NCBI RefSeq assembly: GCF_001279725.1
Contig: NZ_LGDE01000079.1
Span: 61,715-125,714, forward strand
Length of the DNA: 64,000 nucleotides
Direction of reading: 5' to 3'
DNA from: Streptomyces sp. WM4235
Lineage (GTDB): Bacteria; Actinomycetota; Actinomycetes; Streptomycetales; Streptomycetaceae
Position 1 is the first letter of the stretch; the number at the start of each line of letters is the position of its first letter. The translations under genes were made by a program, and so were the position numbers. Positions 1 to 8,915 of the stretch are shown here, piece by piece. The notes beneath the pieces were generated by a model. The model searched no databases. It had not been told where the DNA came from and saw only the letters and a program-made list of their open reading frames with translations.

Positions 1-786
1 CGGCGCACGTACGACTGGCAGCGGGTGACGCCGGCGCACCGGTCCGAGCCTTCCGGGGAGCTTGAGTTGCGCCTGGGCATCAAAAGGGAGTGGGCCGACG
101 CCGACAGGAGCCCGTTGGAAGACCAGATCGATGAGGTCTTCAAGGTGCTGAAGGCACGTGCGCAGGAGCAGGAGCGGGCCAGGCTGAAGCACGAGGCAGA
201 GCAGCGCCGCCTACGGGAGGAGCGCGACGCGGAGCAGCGTCGGCTGCAGGAGGAGCGGGCGAGGCAGGAAGCCGAACGCCAACGGGTGGAAGCGGAGAAG
301 CGGCAGCGGACTCAGGAGAAGTGGGAGGCCGCGGTCAGCGTGGCTTCGATCAAGGCGGTTGACGCGGCGCGGGCCGAGCAGTTCGGGACGGCTCTGGACC
401 AGTGGCGAGCCGTCGGCGAGATCCGGGCGTTCTGCGACGCGTTGGACGAGGCCGCTGCCCAGGCGGATGACCCCGTCGAGGCAGAGAGCCTTCGGGAGTG
501 GTCGGCCTGGGGACAGTCCGAAGCAGCCCGGCTGGATCCAATCCTGAGCCGCAAGGGGCTCCGCGGGCGGAACTTCCACGCGGAGCCGACGGGTGACCAG
601 CTTCGTCCGTTCCTCGACGGCTGGCACCCGCACCGTCCCAAGAAGGAGAAGCCGCCGGCGGAGCCCGCTCCGGCCCAGCCCGAGGCGCGGCCGGAGCCGG
701 AGCGCTCGCGCGCGTTCAGCGACGAACGTCTGGACCAAGGCTGGAGATATGGACGCCCAGGTCGCGCTCAATGGTGGAGGCGATGA
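1..786 (+). CDS. Hypothetical coiled-coil protein, 5' partial
   Basis: The frame is open from the first base, so the start lies upstream of the window; the visible part is about 261 residues. A long charged stretch rich in E, R, Q and A (roughly residues 50-120 of the visible part) is predicted to form a coiled coil. It is followed by a helical region and a proline-rich tail. I do not recognise the family; proteins like this are common on actinobacterial integrative elements. Its last 71 bases overlap the 3' end of the convergent gene at 716-1558. Confidence 0.6.
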   Translation, partial: RRTYDWQRVTPAHRSEPSGELELRLGIKREWADADRSPLEDQIDEVFKVLKARAQEQERARLKHEAEQRRLREERDAEQRRLQEERARQEAERQRVEAEKRQRTQEKWEAAVSVASIKAVDAARAEQFGTALDQWRAVGEIRAFCDALDEAAAQADDPVEAESLREWSAWGQSEAARLDPILSRKGLRGRNFHAEPTGDQLRPFLDGWHPHRPKKEKPPAEPAPAQPEARPEPERSRAFSDERLDQGWRYGRPGRAQWWRR

Positions 787-1558
787 CACCGTGGCCCCGG
801 TCGCGGAGCGCCTTCACGGCCCGCTCGACCAGTTCCCCGAGTCGCAGTACCTCGGCCCGCAGCGCGACCAGTTCGTCGTGGCGCTCCGCCTTCTCCTGTC
901 CGCACCACTCCCGCACCATGCGCAGGGCTTCCTTCTCCGCGTCCAGCCTTCGGTCGTCCCGACGCTGGTAGCCGTACCAGGAAGATCGTTCGCGCTCCTC
1001 CTCCATGGCGCGCTGCCGCCGGTCGACCTCCGGCAGGATCTCCTCGGACAGCCGCTGGGCGACCTGGCGTGCTATCCGCTCGGTGATCGGCCAGCCCACC
1101 AGACAGCAGCCTTTGCGGTCCTCGTGGACCATGGGGTCGTCACGTAGTCGGGCAGCGTCCATGCCGACGAGGGGCGCGGTCTCGTCGAGGTGCCCGAGTT
1201 CCAGGACGCCCGCGTCGGCCACCGCTTTCCGCAGACGTAGCCGGCCCTTGGGTCGGACGAAGCCCAGGATCATCCGGGCCGCCTCGAATTCGGCGCTCCC
1301 CCGCGCTGCCCTCGATGCCTCGGCCAGGGCCAGCTCCGCCGCGTCGTCCGCCCGGAAGAGTTCGACGTCAGGCCAGAGGGCGACCAGGCAACTGGGGCTC
1401 ACCCACTCCTGCAGGCCGGCCGCGTCACCGTCCAGGAATCGCACGTGGACGCTCCCGGACCTGCCTGAGCCGCCCGCTCTGACGATCTCCACCCGGCTGA
1501 GTGCACCGCCCAGTTCCTTGGGCCTTGATCGATAGGCCCAGTGCTCCCCGATCTTCAT
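716..1558 (-). CDS. Hypothetical protein
   Basis: The product has 280 residues and I do not recognise it. It opens with MKIGEHWAYRSR, followed by a short beta-rich segment (SVHVRFLDGD..GLQEWV) that suggests a small barrel. The C-terminal third is charged and helical. An upstream GTG at 1579 is in frame. I chose the ATG at 1558 because the GEHWAYR segment looks like a true N-terminus, although the GGAGGA motif lies almost against it, so the start is uncertain. The 3' end overlaps the convergent gene that ends at 786. Confidence 0.55.
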   Translation of the reverse strand: MKIGEHWAYRSRPKELGGALSRVEIVRAGGSGRSGSVHVRFLDGDAAGLQEWVSPSCLVALWPDVELFRADDAAELALAEASRAARGSAEFEAARMILGFVRPKGRLRLRKAVADAGVLELGHLDETAPLVGMDAARLRDDPMVHEDRKGCCLVGWPITERIARQVAQRLSEEILPEVDRRQRAMEEERERSSWYGYQRRDDRRLDAEKEALRMVREWCGQEKAERHDELVALRAEVLRLGELVERAVKALRDRGHGVIASTIERDLGVHISSLGPDVRR

Positions 1559-1694
1559 TCCTCCATTGAGCCAGGTCACCGGCGGCGCCGGATGCCGAAC
1601 GCCGGATCGGTGGCCTGTCCGGTTTCCGCCGTTCGATCGGAAGCGGTCTGGGAGAAGATCGTTGTCAGCGTTCTACCGAAGGGGACTACCGCAC

Positions 1695-2183
1695 ATGACC
1701 GACCACCAGGACCGGACCTGCGGGCGACCTACCCGCTCGGGGAGTCCGTGCAAGATCCGGATATCGGGTTCGGACGTGGCGTGCGGCACGCACGCCACGA
1801 AGCAGGACAAAGCCGTGGCCGAGGCACATCGGCGCGGGTGGAGCGAGGGCTACAGGTCGGGCAACGAGAGCAGCACGAGCTTCTCCAAGTCACGGATCGA
1901 ACGGCTGGAACATCGTGTCGAGGAACTTGAGGAGCAACTGGACGCCACGAGGCGCGTCTACCAGGTCGACGGCCACCAGGTCGTAGAGGTCGGCAGGTAC
2001 AGCTACCGCTGGCGTGGGAGCGAGCCGCTCGAAGTCGGTGATCGGGTGCTGCTGCCAGAGAACTACGTGAGCCGTATGAAGGACGGCCCGGGCCCTACCG
2101 CAGGCGTGGTGAGCAAGCTCGGCACCACCTACCGCGGCCAGTTGTCCGACATCGTCAGGCGCGCTCCGGCGACGGGCAAGTAG
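1695..2183 (+). CDS. Hypothetical protein with N-terminal Cys/His cluster
   Basis: This 162-residue protein starts at the ATG at 1695, preceded by a purine-rich AGGGGAC site. The first 40 residues hold a likely zinc-binding pattern (TCGRPTRSGSPCKI, then ACGTHAT). A coiled-coil-like segment follows (SRIERLEHRVEELEEQL). The C-terminus is beta-rich (GDRVLLPENYVSRMKDGPG) and may be a small SH3-like fold. The family is unknown. A strong hairpin at 2230-2254 follows the gene. Confidence 0.6.
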   Translation: MTDHQDRTCGRPTRSGSPCKIRISGSDVACGTHATKQDKAVAEAHRRGWSEGYRSGNESSTSFSKSRIERLEHRVEELEEQLDATRRVYQVDGHQVVEVGRYSYRWRGSEPLEVGDRVLLPENYVSRMKDGPGPTAGVVSKLGTTYRGQLSDIVRRAPATGK

Positions 2184-2229
2184 ATCGGGATTCGGCTTCG
2201 ACTGTAGAGGCTCTCGCCGATGGGGCAGA

Positions 2230-2254
2230 CCCGGCCTCCTTCGGGAGGGCCGGG
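2230..2254. terminator. Hairpin between convergent genes
   Basis: CCCGGCCTCC and GGAGGGCCGGG pair around a TTCG loop with one bulged base. It sits 46 bases after the stop of the 1695-2183 gene and 44 bases from the end of the convergent integrase remnant, so it could terminate both strands. There is no U-tract. Confidence 0.5.
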
Positions 2255-2298
2255 CCTGCACGTTCGCAGCGGTAGACCTGTCAGCGACTACACGTCGC

Positions 2299-2763
2299 TC
2301 ACAGAAGCCGGTCGAGAGAAGAGACAGGGGACGTCGGGCCCATCTCACGGCGGGCGGCGAGCGCTGTCTCCCACTGTTGGGTGAGGCCGGCCATGAGGCG
2401 CCGCCGCATGCCGGGCGTGACGTGGGCGTAGCGGGCGGAGACCGAGCCGTCGATGTGGCCCATGCGCTCGTCCATGAGGACCTTCTCCGTGCCGAGGTCC
2501 TCCATGAGCGTGCGGTGGGAATGACGTAGGCCGTGCGGGGTGAGGCCCCTGGCGATGGCCGTCCAGCAGGCGTCGGCGCGGCCCTGGGCGTTGCGGCCCC
2601 TGACCGGTATGCCCGGGAAGGGGTCGCCGAGGAGCGGAACGGGACGGGGCTCCTGCGGCGCCTTCTTCGGGTACCAGCCCGTCGTCGCCGGGTGGAAGAG
2701 CCAGGTGGCGAAGCCGTTGCGGCGGGGCATGATTCCTGCGTTCGACGTCGAGATTCGCCACAA
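2299..2763 (-). pseudogene. Tyrosine recombinase (integrase), C-terminal fragment
   Basis: The reading frame shows only the C-terminal part of a phage-type integrase: box II HGLRHSH (catalytic Arg and His), the later MGHIDGS histidine and the RYAHVT tyrosine region. Roughly two thirds of a normal 380-450-residue integrase is missing, including the N-terminal DNA-binding domains and the first catalytic arginine. Similarity to integrases seems to begin near 2730, exactly where the divergent gene at 2729 starts, so a rearrangement probably removed the front. It is unlikely to be functional. Confidence 0.75.
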
Positions 2764-3358
2764 CTACGACGTGGCCGACCTGCGGACAGACTTGACCGCC
2801 GACCAGGTAGCCAGTGGCTTCACTGACCATCACGGGTACGAGAGCCTCGGCCTGCCCAGTTGGCAGGACGTCGCGGAGTGCCTCAGCGCTGAGGCCGAGA
2901 TCCTCGCGCAGGCTGCACAGTCGAGTGCTTCTGACGGCATCAAAGAAGTACTTGACGCGATCGACGACGAGGACGGGGTGGAATTCGTCGAGCTCATGGC
3001 GGCGTTCTTCGGGAACGATGTCGGAGTGGCTGGCCTGAGCTTGGCCCTCAGCGCGGCTCGGGGAGCCACCTTCTACTCCTGCTCCAGCGGTCTCGATAGT
3101 CACCACCATGCCGAGTACCCGATGGTGGGCGTCGTGCCTGACGCTCAGCGAGCGAGCCTGCTCGCCGAACTCGCAGAACGCGCCGGCTGCGGAATCGGAC
3201 AGCAGTGGGGACGCTGGTACCTGAATGCCGAGTCGGTGAGTTCTATGCACACCCTTGGGCAGTTGATCCTGGAACAGCGAGAGGCGTTTGACGCGCTTCC
3301 AGAACCGAAGTGGGTCGATGGCCTTGCCGAGCAGCTCGAGCGGATCAACGACTACTGA
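2729..3358 (+). CDS. Conserved hypothetical protein
   Basis: This is a 209-residue acidic protein. The first half has a DLTADQVASGF..GYESLGLPSW segment; the centre has GVEFVELMAAFFGNDVG followed by LSAARGATFYSCSSG. I recall similar bacterial proteins with an LSAAGC..SCNGG motif and no known function. The ATG at 2729 overlaps, on opposite strands, the ATG of the truncated integrase (a CATG sequence), so the 5' end may have been trimmed in the same rearrangement. No clear ribosome-binding site is visible. Confidence 0.55.
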   Translation: MIPAFDVEIRHNYDVADLRTDLTADQVASGFTDHHGYESLGLPSWQDVAECLSAEAEILAQAAQSSASDGIKEVLDAIDDEDGVEFVELMAAFFGNDVGVAGLSLALSAARGATFYSCSSGLDSHHHAEYPMVGVVPDAQRASLLAELAERAGCGIGQQWGRWYLNAESVSSMHTLGQLILEQREAFDALPEPKWVDGLAEQLERINDY

Positions 3359-3501
3359 TCGGACCTTCTGGAAGCCGCGCGGGGGCCGCCGAGCAGGCGC
3401 GCTACCCCTCCCTGAGCCCAGGAAGTGGCCATCAGCTCGGTTCGGCCTGCTCATCCTTGGGCGGAACAGGCCGCAGGTCGTCTATTCGGTCCCCTGCCAG
3501 A

Positions 3502-5949
3502 TCAAACTTGGGGCCCAGCCGGGCTGCTTGCCGCCGGAGGCACCCACAACCGAACGGTGCGGTCGACGCTAGCGCTGGCGAGCACGGAGCTGTCCGGCGA
3601 GAAGGTGACAGCCGTCACTGCGCCGTGGTGACCGACGAGAGCGTCTCCGACAGGTTGGTGGGTGACAGGATCCCAAAGGCGGACGGTGCGATCGTCGCTG
3701 GCCGTAGCTAGTAGGCCGCCATCGGGAGAGAAAACCAGGGCCGCAACGGCATCATCATGGCCCTTCAGGGGCTTTCCTACCGGCTGGTGGGTGGGTACGT
3801 CCCACAGTTGAACCAAGTGATCATCTCCAGCGGTAGCGATCAGGCTGCCGTCGGGCGAAAAGCCCACAGAGGTGACGGAGCCACCGTGGCCGTCCAGGAG
3901 CTTGCCTGTTGACACTCGGCTCGTGGAGTCCCACAGCCACACCGTGCCGACGTCGGTGGCGGTTGCGATCAACCTGCCGTCGGGGGAGAACGCGATGCCG
4001 GTGACGAGCCCGTCGTGGCCGGTCAACGGGTCACCTGCGGCTTGCTGGGTGGTTGGCACCCACAGCCGTACGGCGCCTCCGTCATTGGCGACGGCGAGGA
4101 GAGTTCCGGTGGGCGAGAAGACCACTGACGTGATGGGGCCGAGGTGGTCGGTCAAAGGGCTGCCCGCTGGCGTCCGAGTGGCCGCATCCCATAGACGTAC
4201 CGCGCCGCCACGGTCCGCCGTGGCGATCAGGGTGCCGTCGGGAGAGAAGGTCACCGCACTCACGGAGTCACGGTGATTGGTCAGGGGCCGGCCGACTGAT
4301 CGCCGACTGGCTGGGTCCCAGAAGCGCACCGTATCGTCAGCGCCGGCAGTCGCGAGTTGGGTCCCGTCCGGGGAGAACACCACAGCGCGGACCGCGTCGC
4401 GGTGCCCGACCATAGGCGCCAAGGAAATGGCTTCCCCGTTCTTGAGTGCGGTGAGGACACTTCTGCTGGCGAGCCCCCGTGCGGTCAGGAAATCAAGCCG
4501 GGTACGTGGTTCGGCGCGCTGTGTGATCAGGTTCTCGTGCGGGTCGCTTTCATGCCGCGCACGCTGTGTCGGAACCGACACTGGCAGGATGTCCTCGGCC
4601 GTCCACAGCCGCACCGTGCCATCAAATCCGGCGGTGGCGAGCAACCCGCCATCGGGGGCAAAAGCTACGGCTGTGGCCTTGCCGGCATGGCCGATTAGGG
4701 GCGCGCCGACAGCCTGCCCGGTGGCGGGATCCCAAAGCCGCACCACTCCATCGAAGTCGGTGGTGGCGAGCAGTTTGCCATCAGGGGAGAACGCTACGGC
4801 CGTGGCGGAGCCGGTGTGTCCTGTGAGGGGCGCTCCGACTGTCCGTCGGGTCGCGGGATTCCAAAGGCGCACCGTGCCGTCGTCACTGGCGGTGGCGAGC
4901 AGGTCGCCGTCAGGGGAGAAGGCGACCGATCTGACGGCGCCTGAGTGGCCCATCAGGGGTTTGCCGACTGTACGGCGAGTTGTCGGGTCCCAAAGGTGCA
5001 CCATGCCGTCGAAGCTCGCCGTAGCGAACAGCCCACCGTCAGGGGAGAACCTCACCGCTGTGACGGGTCCGGAGTGGCCGGCCAGCGGCTTACCTATGGG
5101 TTCGTGGCTGAATCGATCCCATAGGCGTACCGTGCAATCGAAGCTGGCGGCGGCCAGCAGACTGCCGTCGGGGGAGAACGCCACCTCCGTGACCGCGACA
5201 TCCTCCGTGGTAAGGAACGCCTTGACCTCCTCGTGGGTGCCGGGATCCCAAAGGGTCACCTCACCGTAGTCGTTGGCCGTCGCGAGCAAGCTGCCATCGG
5301 GGGAGAACACGACCGACCGCGTGATGTTCGCGCGACCAAGCAGGGGCTCACCGACCGCTTCTTGGGTGGCCGGGTCCCAGAGCGTCACCACTCCAGATGC
5401 GCTAGCGGTTGCCATCAGGTTGTCAGCGGAGCGAAACGCCACTGACCACACGAAACCGGAGTGTGGAAGCGTCGGCGACTCGGGACGAGATCTTGAGCCC
5501 CGACCGCCCACCACGGATGCGGCCGAGTTCGCCGAATGTACTGGCGTATCGGAGAGCGACGCGTTGGGCGAGGCGTTAGCCGGGACGGGCGTCCGCATGG
5601 ACTTGGATGCCGAGCGCGCGTGGCGGACCCTAACGCGTAGCTTTTCGAGTCGGGTCCACTCCGCGCGCCACCACTCGACTGTCGGATGATCTCGGCCTAC
5701 TGGACGGCTGCCGCTCGAGATGCTGAGAAGTGTCTGGACGAGCGCGATGAGGAAGTCGAGGCGGGGCAGACGTTTCGCGTTAAGGGCTTCACTGATCGCG
5801 GAGGCTGACAACGTCTGCCCCGGAGGCGCGGCACGGCTGATCGCGCGTTGGGCCGGTTTGCCGCAATCGATCCGCAGCGTCTCGAGATTGGATGCGAAGT
5901 CCTCGAGTTCGCGCTGGAACACGGCTCCGGGAGCGTCCTCGTCCGCCAC
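3502..5949 (-). CDS. WD40-repeat protein with helical N-terminal domain
   Basis: The product has 815 residues. Residues 1-110 resemble the helix-turn-helix-like domain that precedes many actinobacterial STAND/WD40 proteins (SASAISEALNAKRLPRLDFL, then VEWWRAEW). A short linker follows, then 14 WD40 repeats of the pattern VAFSPDG.LLATAS.DGTVRLWDP. A gap of about 60 residues after repeat 7 splits them into two sets of seven, consistent with two seven-bladed propellers. There is no NTPase domain, no kinase domain and no membrane segment, which is unusual because related proteins normally carry one. The likely role is a scaffold or sensor; the partner is unknown. Confidence 0.8.
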   Translation of the reverse strand: MADEDAPGAVFQRELEDFASNLETLRIDCGKPAQRAISRAAPPGQTLSASAISEALNAKRLPRLDFLIALVQTLLSISSGSRPVGRDHPTVEWWRAEWTRLEKLRVRVRHARSASKSMRTPVPANASPNASLSDTPVHSANSAASVVGGRGSRSRPESPTLPHSGFVWSVAFRSADNLMATASASGVVTLWDPATQEAVGEPLLGRANITRSVVFSPDGSLLATANDYGEVTLWDPGTHEEVKAFLTTEDVAVTEVAFSPDGSLLAAASFDCTVRLWDRFSHEPIGKPLAGHSGPVTAVRFSPDGGLFATASFDGMVHLWDPTTRRTVGKPLMGHSGAVRSVAFSPDGDLLATASDDGTVRLWNPATRRTVGAPLTGHTGSATAVAFSPDGKLLATTDFDGVVRLWDPATGQAVGAPLIGHAGKATAVAFAPDGGLLATAGFDGTVRLWTAEDILPVSVPTQRARHESDPHENLITQRAEPRTRLDFLTARGLASRSVLTALKNGEAISLAPMVGHRDAVRAVVFSPDGTQLATAGADDTVRFWDPASRRSVGRPLTNHRDSVSAVTFSPDGTLIATADRGGAVRLWDAATRTPAGSPLTDHLGPITSVVFSPTGTLLAVANDGGAVRLWVPTTQQAAGDPLTGHDGLVTGIAFSPDGRLIATATDVGTVWLWDSTSRVSTGKLLDGHGGSVTSVGFSPDGSLIATAGDDHLVQLWDVPTHQPVGKPLKGHDDAVAALVFSPDGGLLATASDDRTVRLWDPVTHQPVGDALVGHHGAVTAVTFSPDSSVLASASVDRTVRLWVPPAASSPAGPQV

Positions 5950-6149
5950 GTACGTCCCCCTGATGGTCTGTGGGATTCAGCGTAGGACGCGGTTTACCGA
6001 ACAGGACCGAACTCTGCCGAACATCACCATACATAGTGTGTGTTCGCTCGGCGGGCCACACGGTACGGCGATGGCCTGCGCCGATCGAGCTTGTCCGGGT
6101 CTCTTCGTGCCGTGCGGGGCGTTGCTGGCTGGGCTGGTGTGCTGAAGGC

Positions 6150-6383
6150 ATGGACGAAAACGAAGAGACCGCCGCGCCGCCCGCTCCTCGGACTCCCGCC
6201 ACGTCGGAGCCGGCGCCGGAGGCGCCGATCCACGAACGGATGCTCGACCTGGCCGCGCTGCTGATCCTGATCACCATGGCGACGGGCGTCTTCATGCTCG
6301 CGGGCCCCGAGGCGTTCACCGCGGTCACCAGTGTCGGGTTGGGGCTGTTCGCGACCTGGCGTGGCCGGCCGCCGAGACCGTGA
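6150..6383 (+). CDS. Small membrane protein
   Basis: The 77-residue product has an acidic proline-rich N-terminus (about residues 1-30). Two hydrophobic segments follow, about residues 34-52 and 54-68, the first containing the run LAALLILITMATGVFML. It ends in a short basic tail. The ATG at 6150 has a weak GAAGG-like site upstream. The function is unknown. The gene is divergent from the WD40 gene, and the 200 bases between them presumably hold both promoters. Confidence 0.5.
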   Translation: MDENEETAAPPAPRTPATSEPAPEAPIHERMLDLAALLILITMATGVFMLAGPEAFTAVTSVGLGLFATWRGRPPRP

Positions 6384-6801
6384 GTCGCGGTGGAGACCCC
6401 GACGGTTGCCGATGGTCGCCTCCTGTTGATGGGGCTACGCGAGGCGACCCTCGGGCCCACGCGCGATCCATCGAGGGATCCCCGTATGGATCGGCAGGGC
6501 GGGCCGACGCCGGCTCCATCACCGAGCGGCGCACCCGACGTCGGGACTTATCCGACGGATGCCCCCATGGATGTCCCGGCGGACTTGTGCTGGCCGCGCT
6601 CTCTCGGACCTGTCTGGCACCGCCCGTGCGTGGCCTGGGCGAGACGCCCTCGCCCTGAAGTCGGTGGTCAACCACCTACGAAGAGTGAGCGCTCTCCCCG
6701 TTGGGATCACCAATCGCGCCATGCTCAGCCACCCACAGGAATGAGGCGAACTTTCTCGACAACGGTTACATGTACCATCCAATCCGCGGTATGCTTTCGC
6801 A
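6384..6801. other. Non-coding gap before the methyltransferase operon
   Basis: About 418 bases without a gene I can support. One open frame crosses it but has no ribosome-binding site and an amino-acid composition typical of antisense or noncoding high-GC DNA. The last 60 bases are noticeably more AT-rich and probably contain the promoter of the methyltransferase operon. Confidence 0.5.
6790..6795 (+). promoter_or_regulatory. Candidate -10 for leaderless transcription of the methyltransferase
   Basis: TATGCT lies six bases upstream of the ATG at 6802, and no purine-rich ribosome-binding site precedes that ATG. This spacing is typical of leaderless actinobacterial mRNAs. The -35 region is weak (TTACAT with an 18-base spacer). 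Confidence 0.35.
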
Positions 6802-8136
6802 ATGTCTGAGCTGCAAGAAGAGCCAAAGCGTGATCGCACCGGGGTCGAGCTGTTCGCGGGGGCGGGCGGCCTGGCCATGGCGGTCCATCAGGCGGGCTTC
6901 CGGCCATTGCTGTTCAACGAGTTCGCCCCGCGAGCCTGTCAGACCCTGGAGGCGAACGGGGCGAAGCCTCGGGGAGACGAGGAACGCATCCCCGAGCCTG
7001 GGGAGCCGTGGCCGCTGGTGGCGGGCGACGTCCAAGACCTGGACATGAGCTATCTGCTCGGCCGTGTCGACGTGCTCGCCGGCGGCCCTCCGTGTCAGCC
7101 CTTCAGCCTCGGGGGTATCGCGAAGGGGGACGAGGACAAGCGGAACATGTTCCCGCAGATGTTCAAGGCGATGCGCCAGATCCGGCCCAAGGCCGTGATC
7201 TGCGAGAACGTCGTGGGACTGCTTAGGCCGTCCTTCAAGCCGTATCTCGAGTACATCCTGCGTGAGATGGAGATGCCCTTCGAGCTGCGTGACCCCAATA
7301 CCCCTTGGCAGAAGCACAATCAAGACCTCATGGACCTCGTCAAGGCCAGAGACAGGGCTTCGGGTGACCCGGCGGAGCGCTACAAGGTGGTGATGACGCG
7401 CGTGAACGCCGCGGACTACGGCGTCCCGCAGATCAGGCATCGCATCATCATCGTCGCCTTCCGGGAGGACCTCGGTGTCGACATCGAGCAGTTCAAGAAG
7501 GATGTGCTTCCCCAGTACTCCGAGGAGGCGCTCTTCCGGACCATGCTCGATGATTCCGACGACTCCTACTGGAGCCGCCATCCCGAGGTTCCCGAACCCG
7601 TACGCGCTGCGGCCAAGGCCAGGGCCAGGGCCGGGATCGCTAAGGGCGCCGCGCTCATCCCGGACGGATCGAAGCCCTGGCGGACCTTCCGGGACGCCAT
7701 CGCCGGTATCGACGAGAACGAGGGTGATCCGCTGCCGAAGATCTCCTGGGACAGGCTCGACCGCCAGGAGCATCGCGCTGAGGGATTCACTGACCACATC
7801 GGGTGGCCCGGGGCTCGGATCTATAAGGGCCACACACCCAATGAGCTGGACCGTCCCGCCAAGACCGTGAAGGCTGGCGTGCACGGCGTCCCGGGCGGGG
7901 AGTCAGTAATGCTGACCGATGATCTGGAGACTCCCGGAGGCACTACCTACAAGCACAGGTATATGACCGTGCGAGAGACGGCCCGCGTCATGACCTTCCC
8001 CGACGATTGGAAGCTTGAAGGGCCTCGTGGGGAGAAGATGCGGCAGCTCGGCAACGCGGTCCCGGTGAAGCTCGGCGCGGTGTTCGCCAATGCGGTGGCC
8101 AAGGCCCTCGATACGGCGTCGGGTCCGAGGACGTGA
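6802..8136 (+). CDS. dcm: DNA (cytosine-5-)-methyltransferase
   Basis: This 444-residue C5 methyltransferase transfers methyl from AdoMet to cytosine in DNA. The standard motifs appear in order: motif I VELFAGAGGL near residue 14, motif IV GGPPCQPFS with the catalytic Cys near residue 97, motif VI ENV, motif VIII RHRIIIVAF, and motifs IX-X TFPDDW and QLGNAVPV at the end. The target-recognition region between about residues 230 and 370 is long, and the target sequence cannot be predicted. The stop codon overlaps the GTG of the Vsr-like gene by 4 bases, indicating translational coupling. It probably provides the modification activity of the restriction-type locus downstream. Confidence 0.93.
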   Translation: MSELQEEPKRDRTGVELFAGAGGLAMAVHQAGFRPLLFNEFAPRACQTLEANGAKPRGDEERIPEPGEPWPLVAGDVQDLDMSYLLGRVDVLAGGPPCQPFSLGGIAKGDEDKRNMFPQMFKAMRQIRPKAVICENVVGLLRPSFKPYLEYILREMEMPFELRDPNTPWQKHNQDLMDLVKARDRASGDPAERYKVVMTRVNAADYGVPQIRHRIIIVAFREDLGVDIEQFKKDVLPQYSEEALFRTMLDDSDDSYWSRHPEVPEPVRAAAKARARAGIAKGAALIPDGSKPWRTFRDAIAGIDENEGDPLPKISWDRLDRQEHRAEGFTDHIGWPGARIYKGHTPNELDRPAKTVKAGVHGVPGGESVMLTDDLETPGGTTYKHRYMTVRETARVMTFPDDWKLEGPRGEKMRQLGNAVPVKLGAVFANAVAKALDTASGPRT

Positions 8137-8909
8137 TTGACGTGTCGAGGCCGCCTCAGGGTCGTTGGAACGACAGGTTGCCCCCCGATCGCGCCTGGAA
8201 AGGGCGGTCGGGAAGGACCCGGAAGGCACTGTCCGCAGAACAGGACAAAGCTGCGGGTGGTCGCCATCGGCGCGAGGTTGACCTGGGTGACGGCCGCGTG
8301 GTTCACGCCTCGGTCTCCTTGAGGGTCCTGCCCAAGACGCGACGCATCCGCGCGTCACTGCGCTGGGGCGATGGGAGGAGGTCCCCGGAGCGCTATCTGG
8401 GGGAGGTCGAACACGACAGCCGTCAGGCCAACCTCGCTGAGGGGTGGCGACTGGCCTGGGCTAAGGGCCTTCTGCGGGAGCAGACCTTGCCGGAGGGCTC
8501 GACGGCTTCGACGCCGGCGGTCCGTGCCTCCATGAAAGGCAACCGTGGAAGGGACACGAAGCCCGAGAAGGTACTCAGGTCGCTCCTCTTCAAGGAAGGG
8601 CTTCGCTACCGGGTCAACGCACCGCCGATCCAGGGCCTCCGGCGTAGCGCGGATGTCCTGTTCCCGAAGGCGCGAGTCGCGGTGTTCGTCGACGGATGCT
8701 TCTGGCACGTCTGTCCGGAGCATTATCGACCGTCGACGAAGAACAAGGAGTTCTGGACGGAGAAGTCCACCGAGAACCAGCGGCGGGACGCCGAGACCAA
8801 CCGGATCCTTGAGGAGGCGGGCTGGACGGTCATCCGGGCTTGGGAGCACGAGGCGCCGGAGAAGGTGATGCGACGGGTCATCTCGGCTGTCCGCCGTGCG
8901 ACCGCCTAG
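8133..8909 (+). CDS. vsr: Very-short-patch repair (Vsr) endonuclease with N-terminal extension
   Basis: The 258-residue product has a C-terminal half that is a clear Vsr domain: KPEKVLRSLLF with the conserved Glu, SADVLFPKARVAVFVDGC with the metal-binding Asp, and FWHVCPEHY with the His/Cys site. Vsr enzymes nick T:G mismatches that arise from deamination of 5-methylcytosine. Ordinary Vsr proteins have 130-150 residues; here about 125 extra residues precede the domain and include a beta-rich unit (VVHASVSLRVLPKTRRIRA). The GTG start at 8133 overlaps the methyltransferase stop. An internal ATG at 8532 could produce the bare Vsr domain. Confidence 0.9.
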   Translation: MIDVSRPPQGRWNDRLPPDRAWKGRSGRTRKALSAEQDKAAGGRHRREVDLGDGRVVHASVSLRVLPKTRRIRASLRWGDGRRSPERYLGEVEHDSRQANLAEGWRLAWAKGLLREQTLPEGSTASTPAVRASMKGNRGRDTKPEKVLRSLLFKEGLRYRVNAPPIQGLRRSADVLFPKARVAVFVDGCFWHVCPEHYRPSTKNKEFWTEKSTENQRRDAETNRILEEAGWTVIRAWEHEAPEKVMRRVISAVRRATA

Positions 8910-8915
8910 CTGTGC

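Noticed and set aside
6390..6809. 139-codon open frame before the methyltransferase
   Set aside because: No start site, no protein-like motif, and it runs into the methyltransferase start region.
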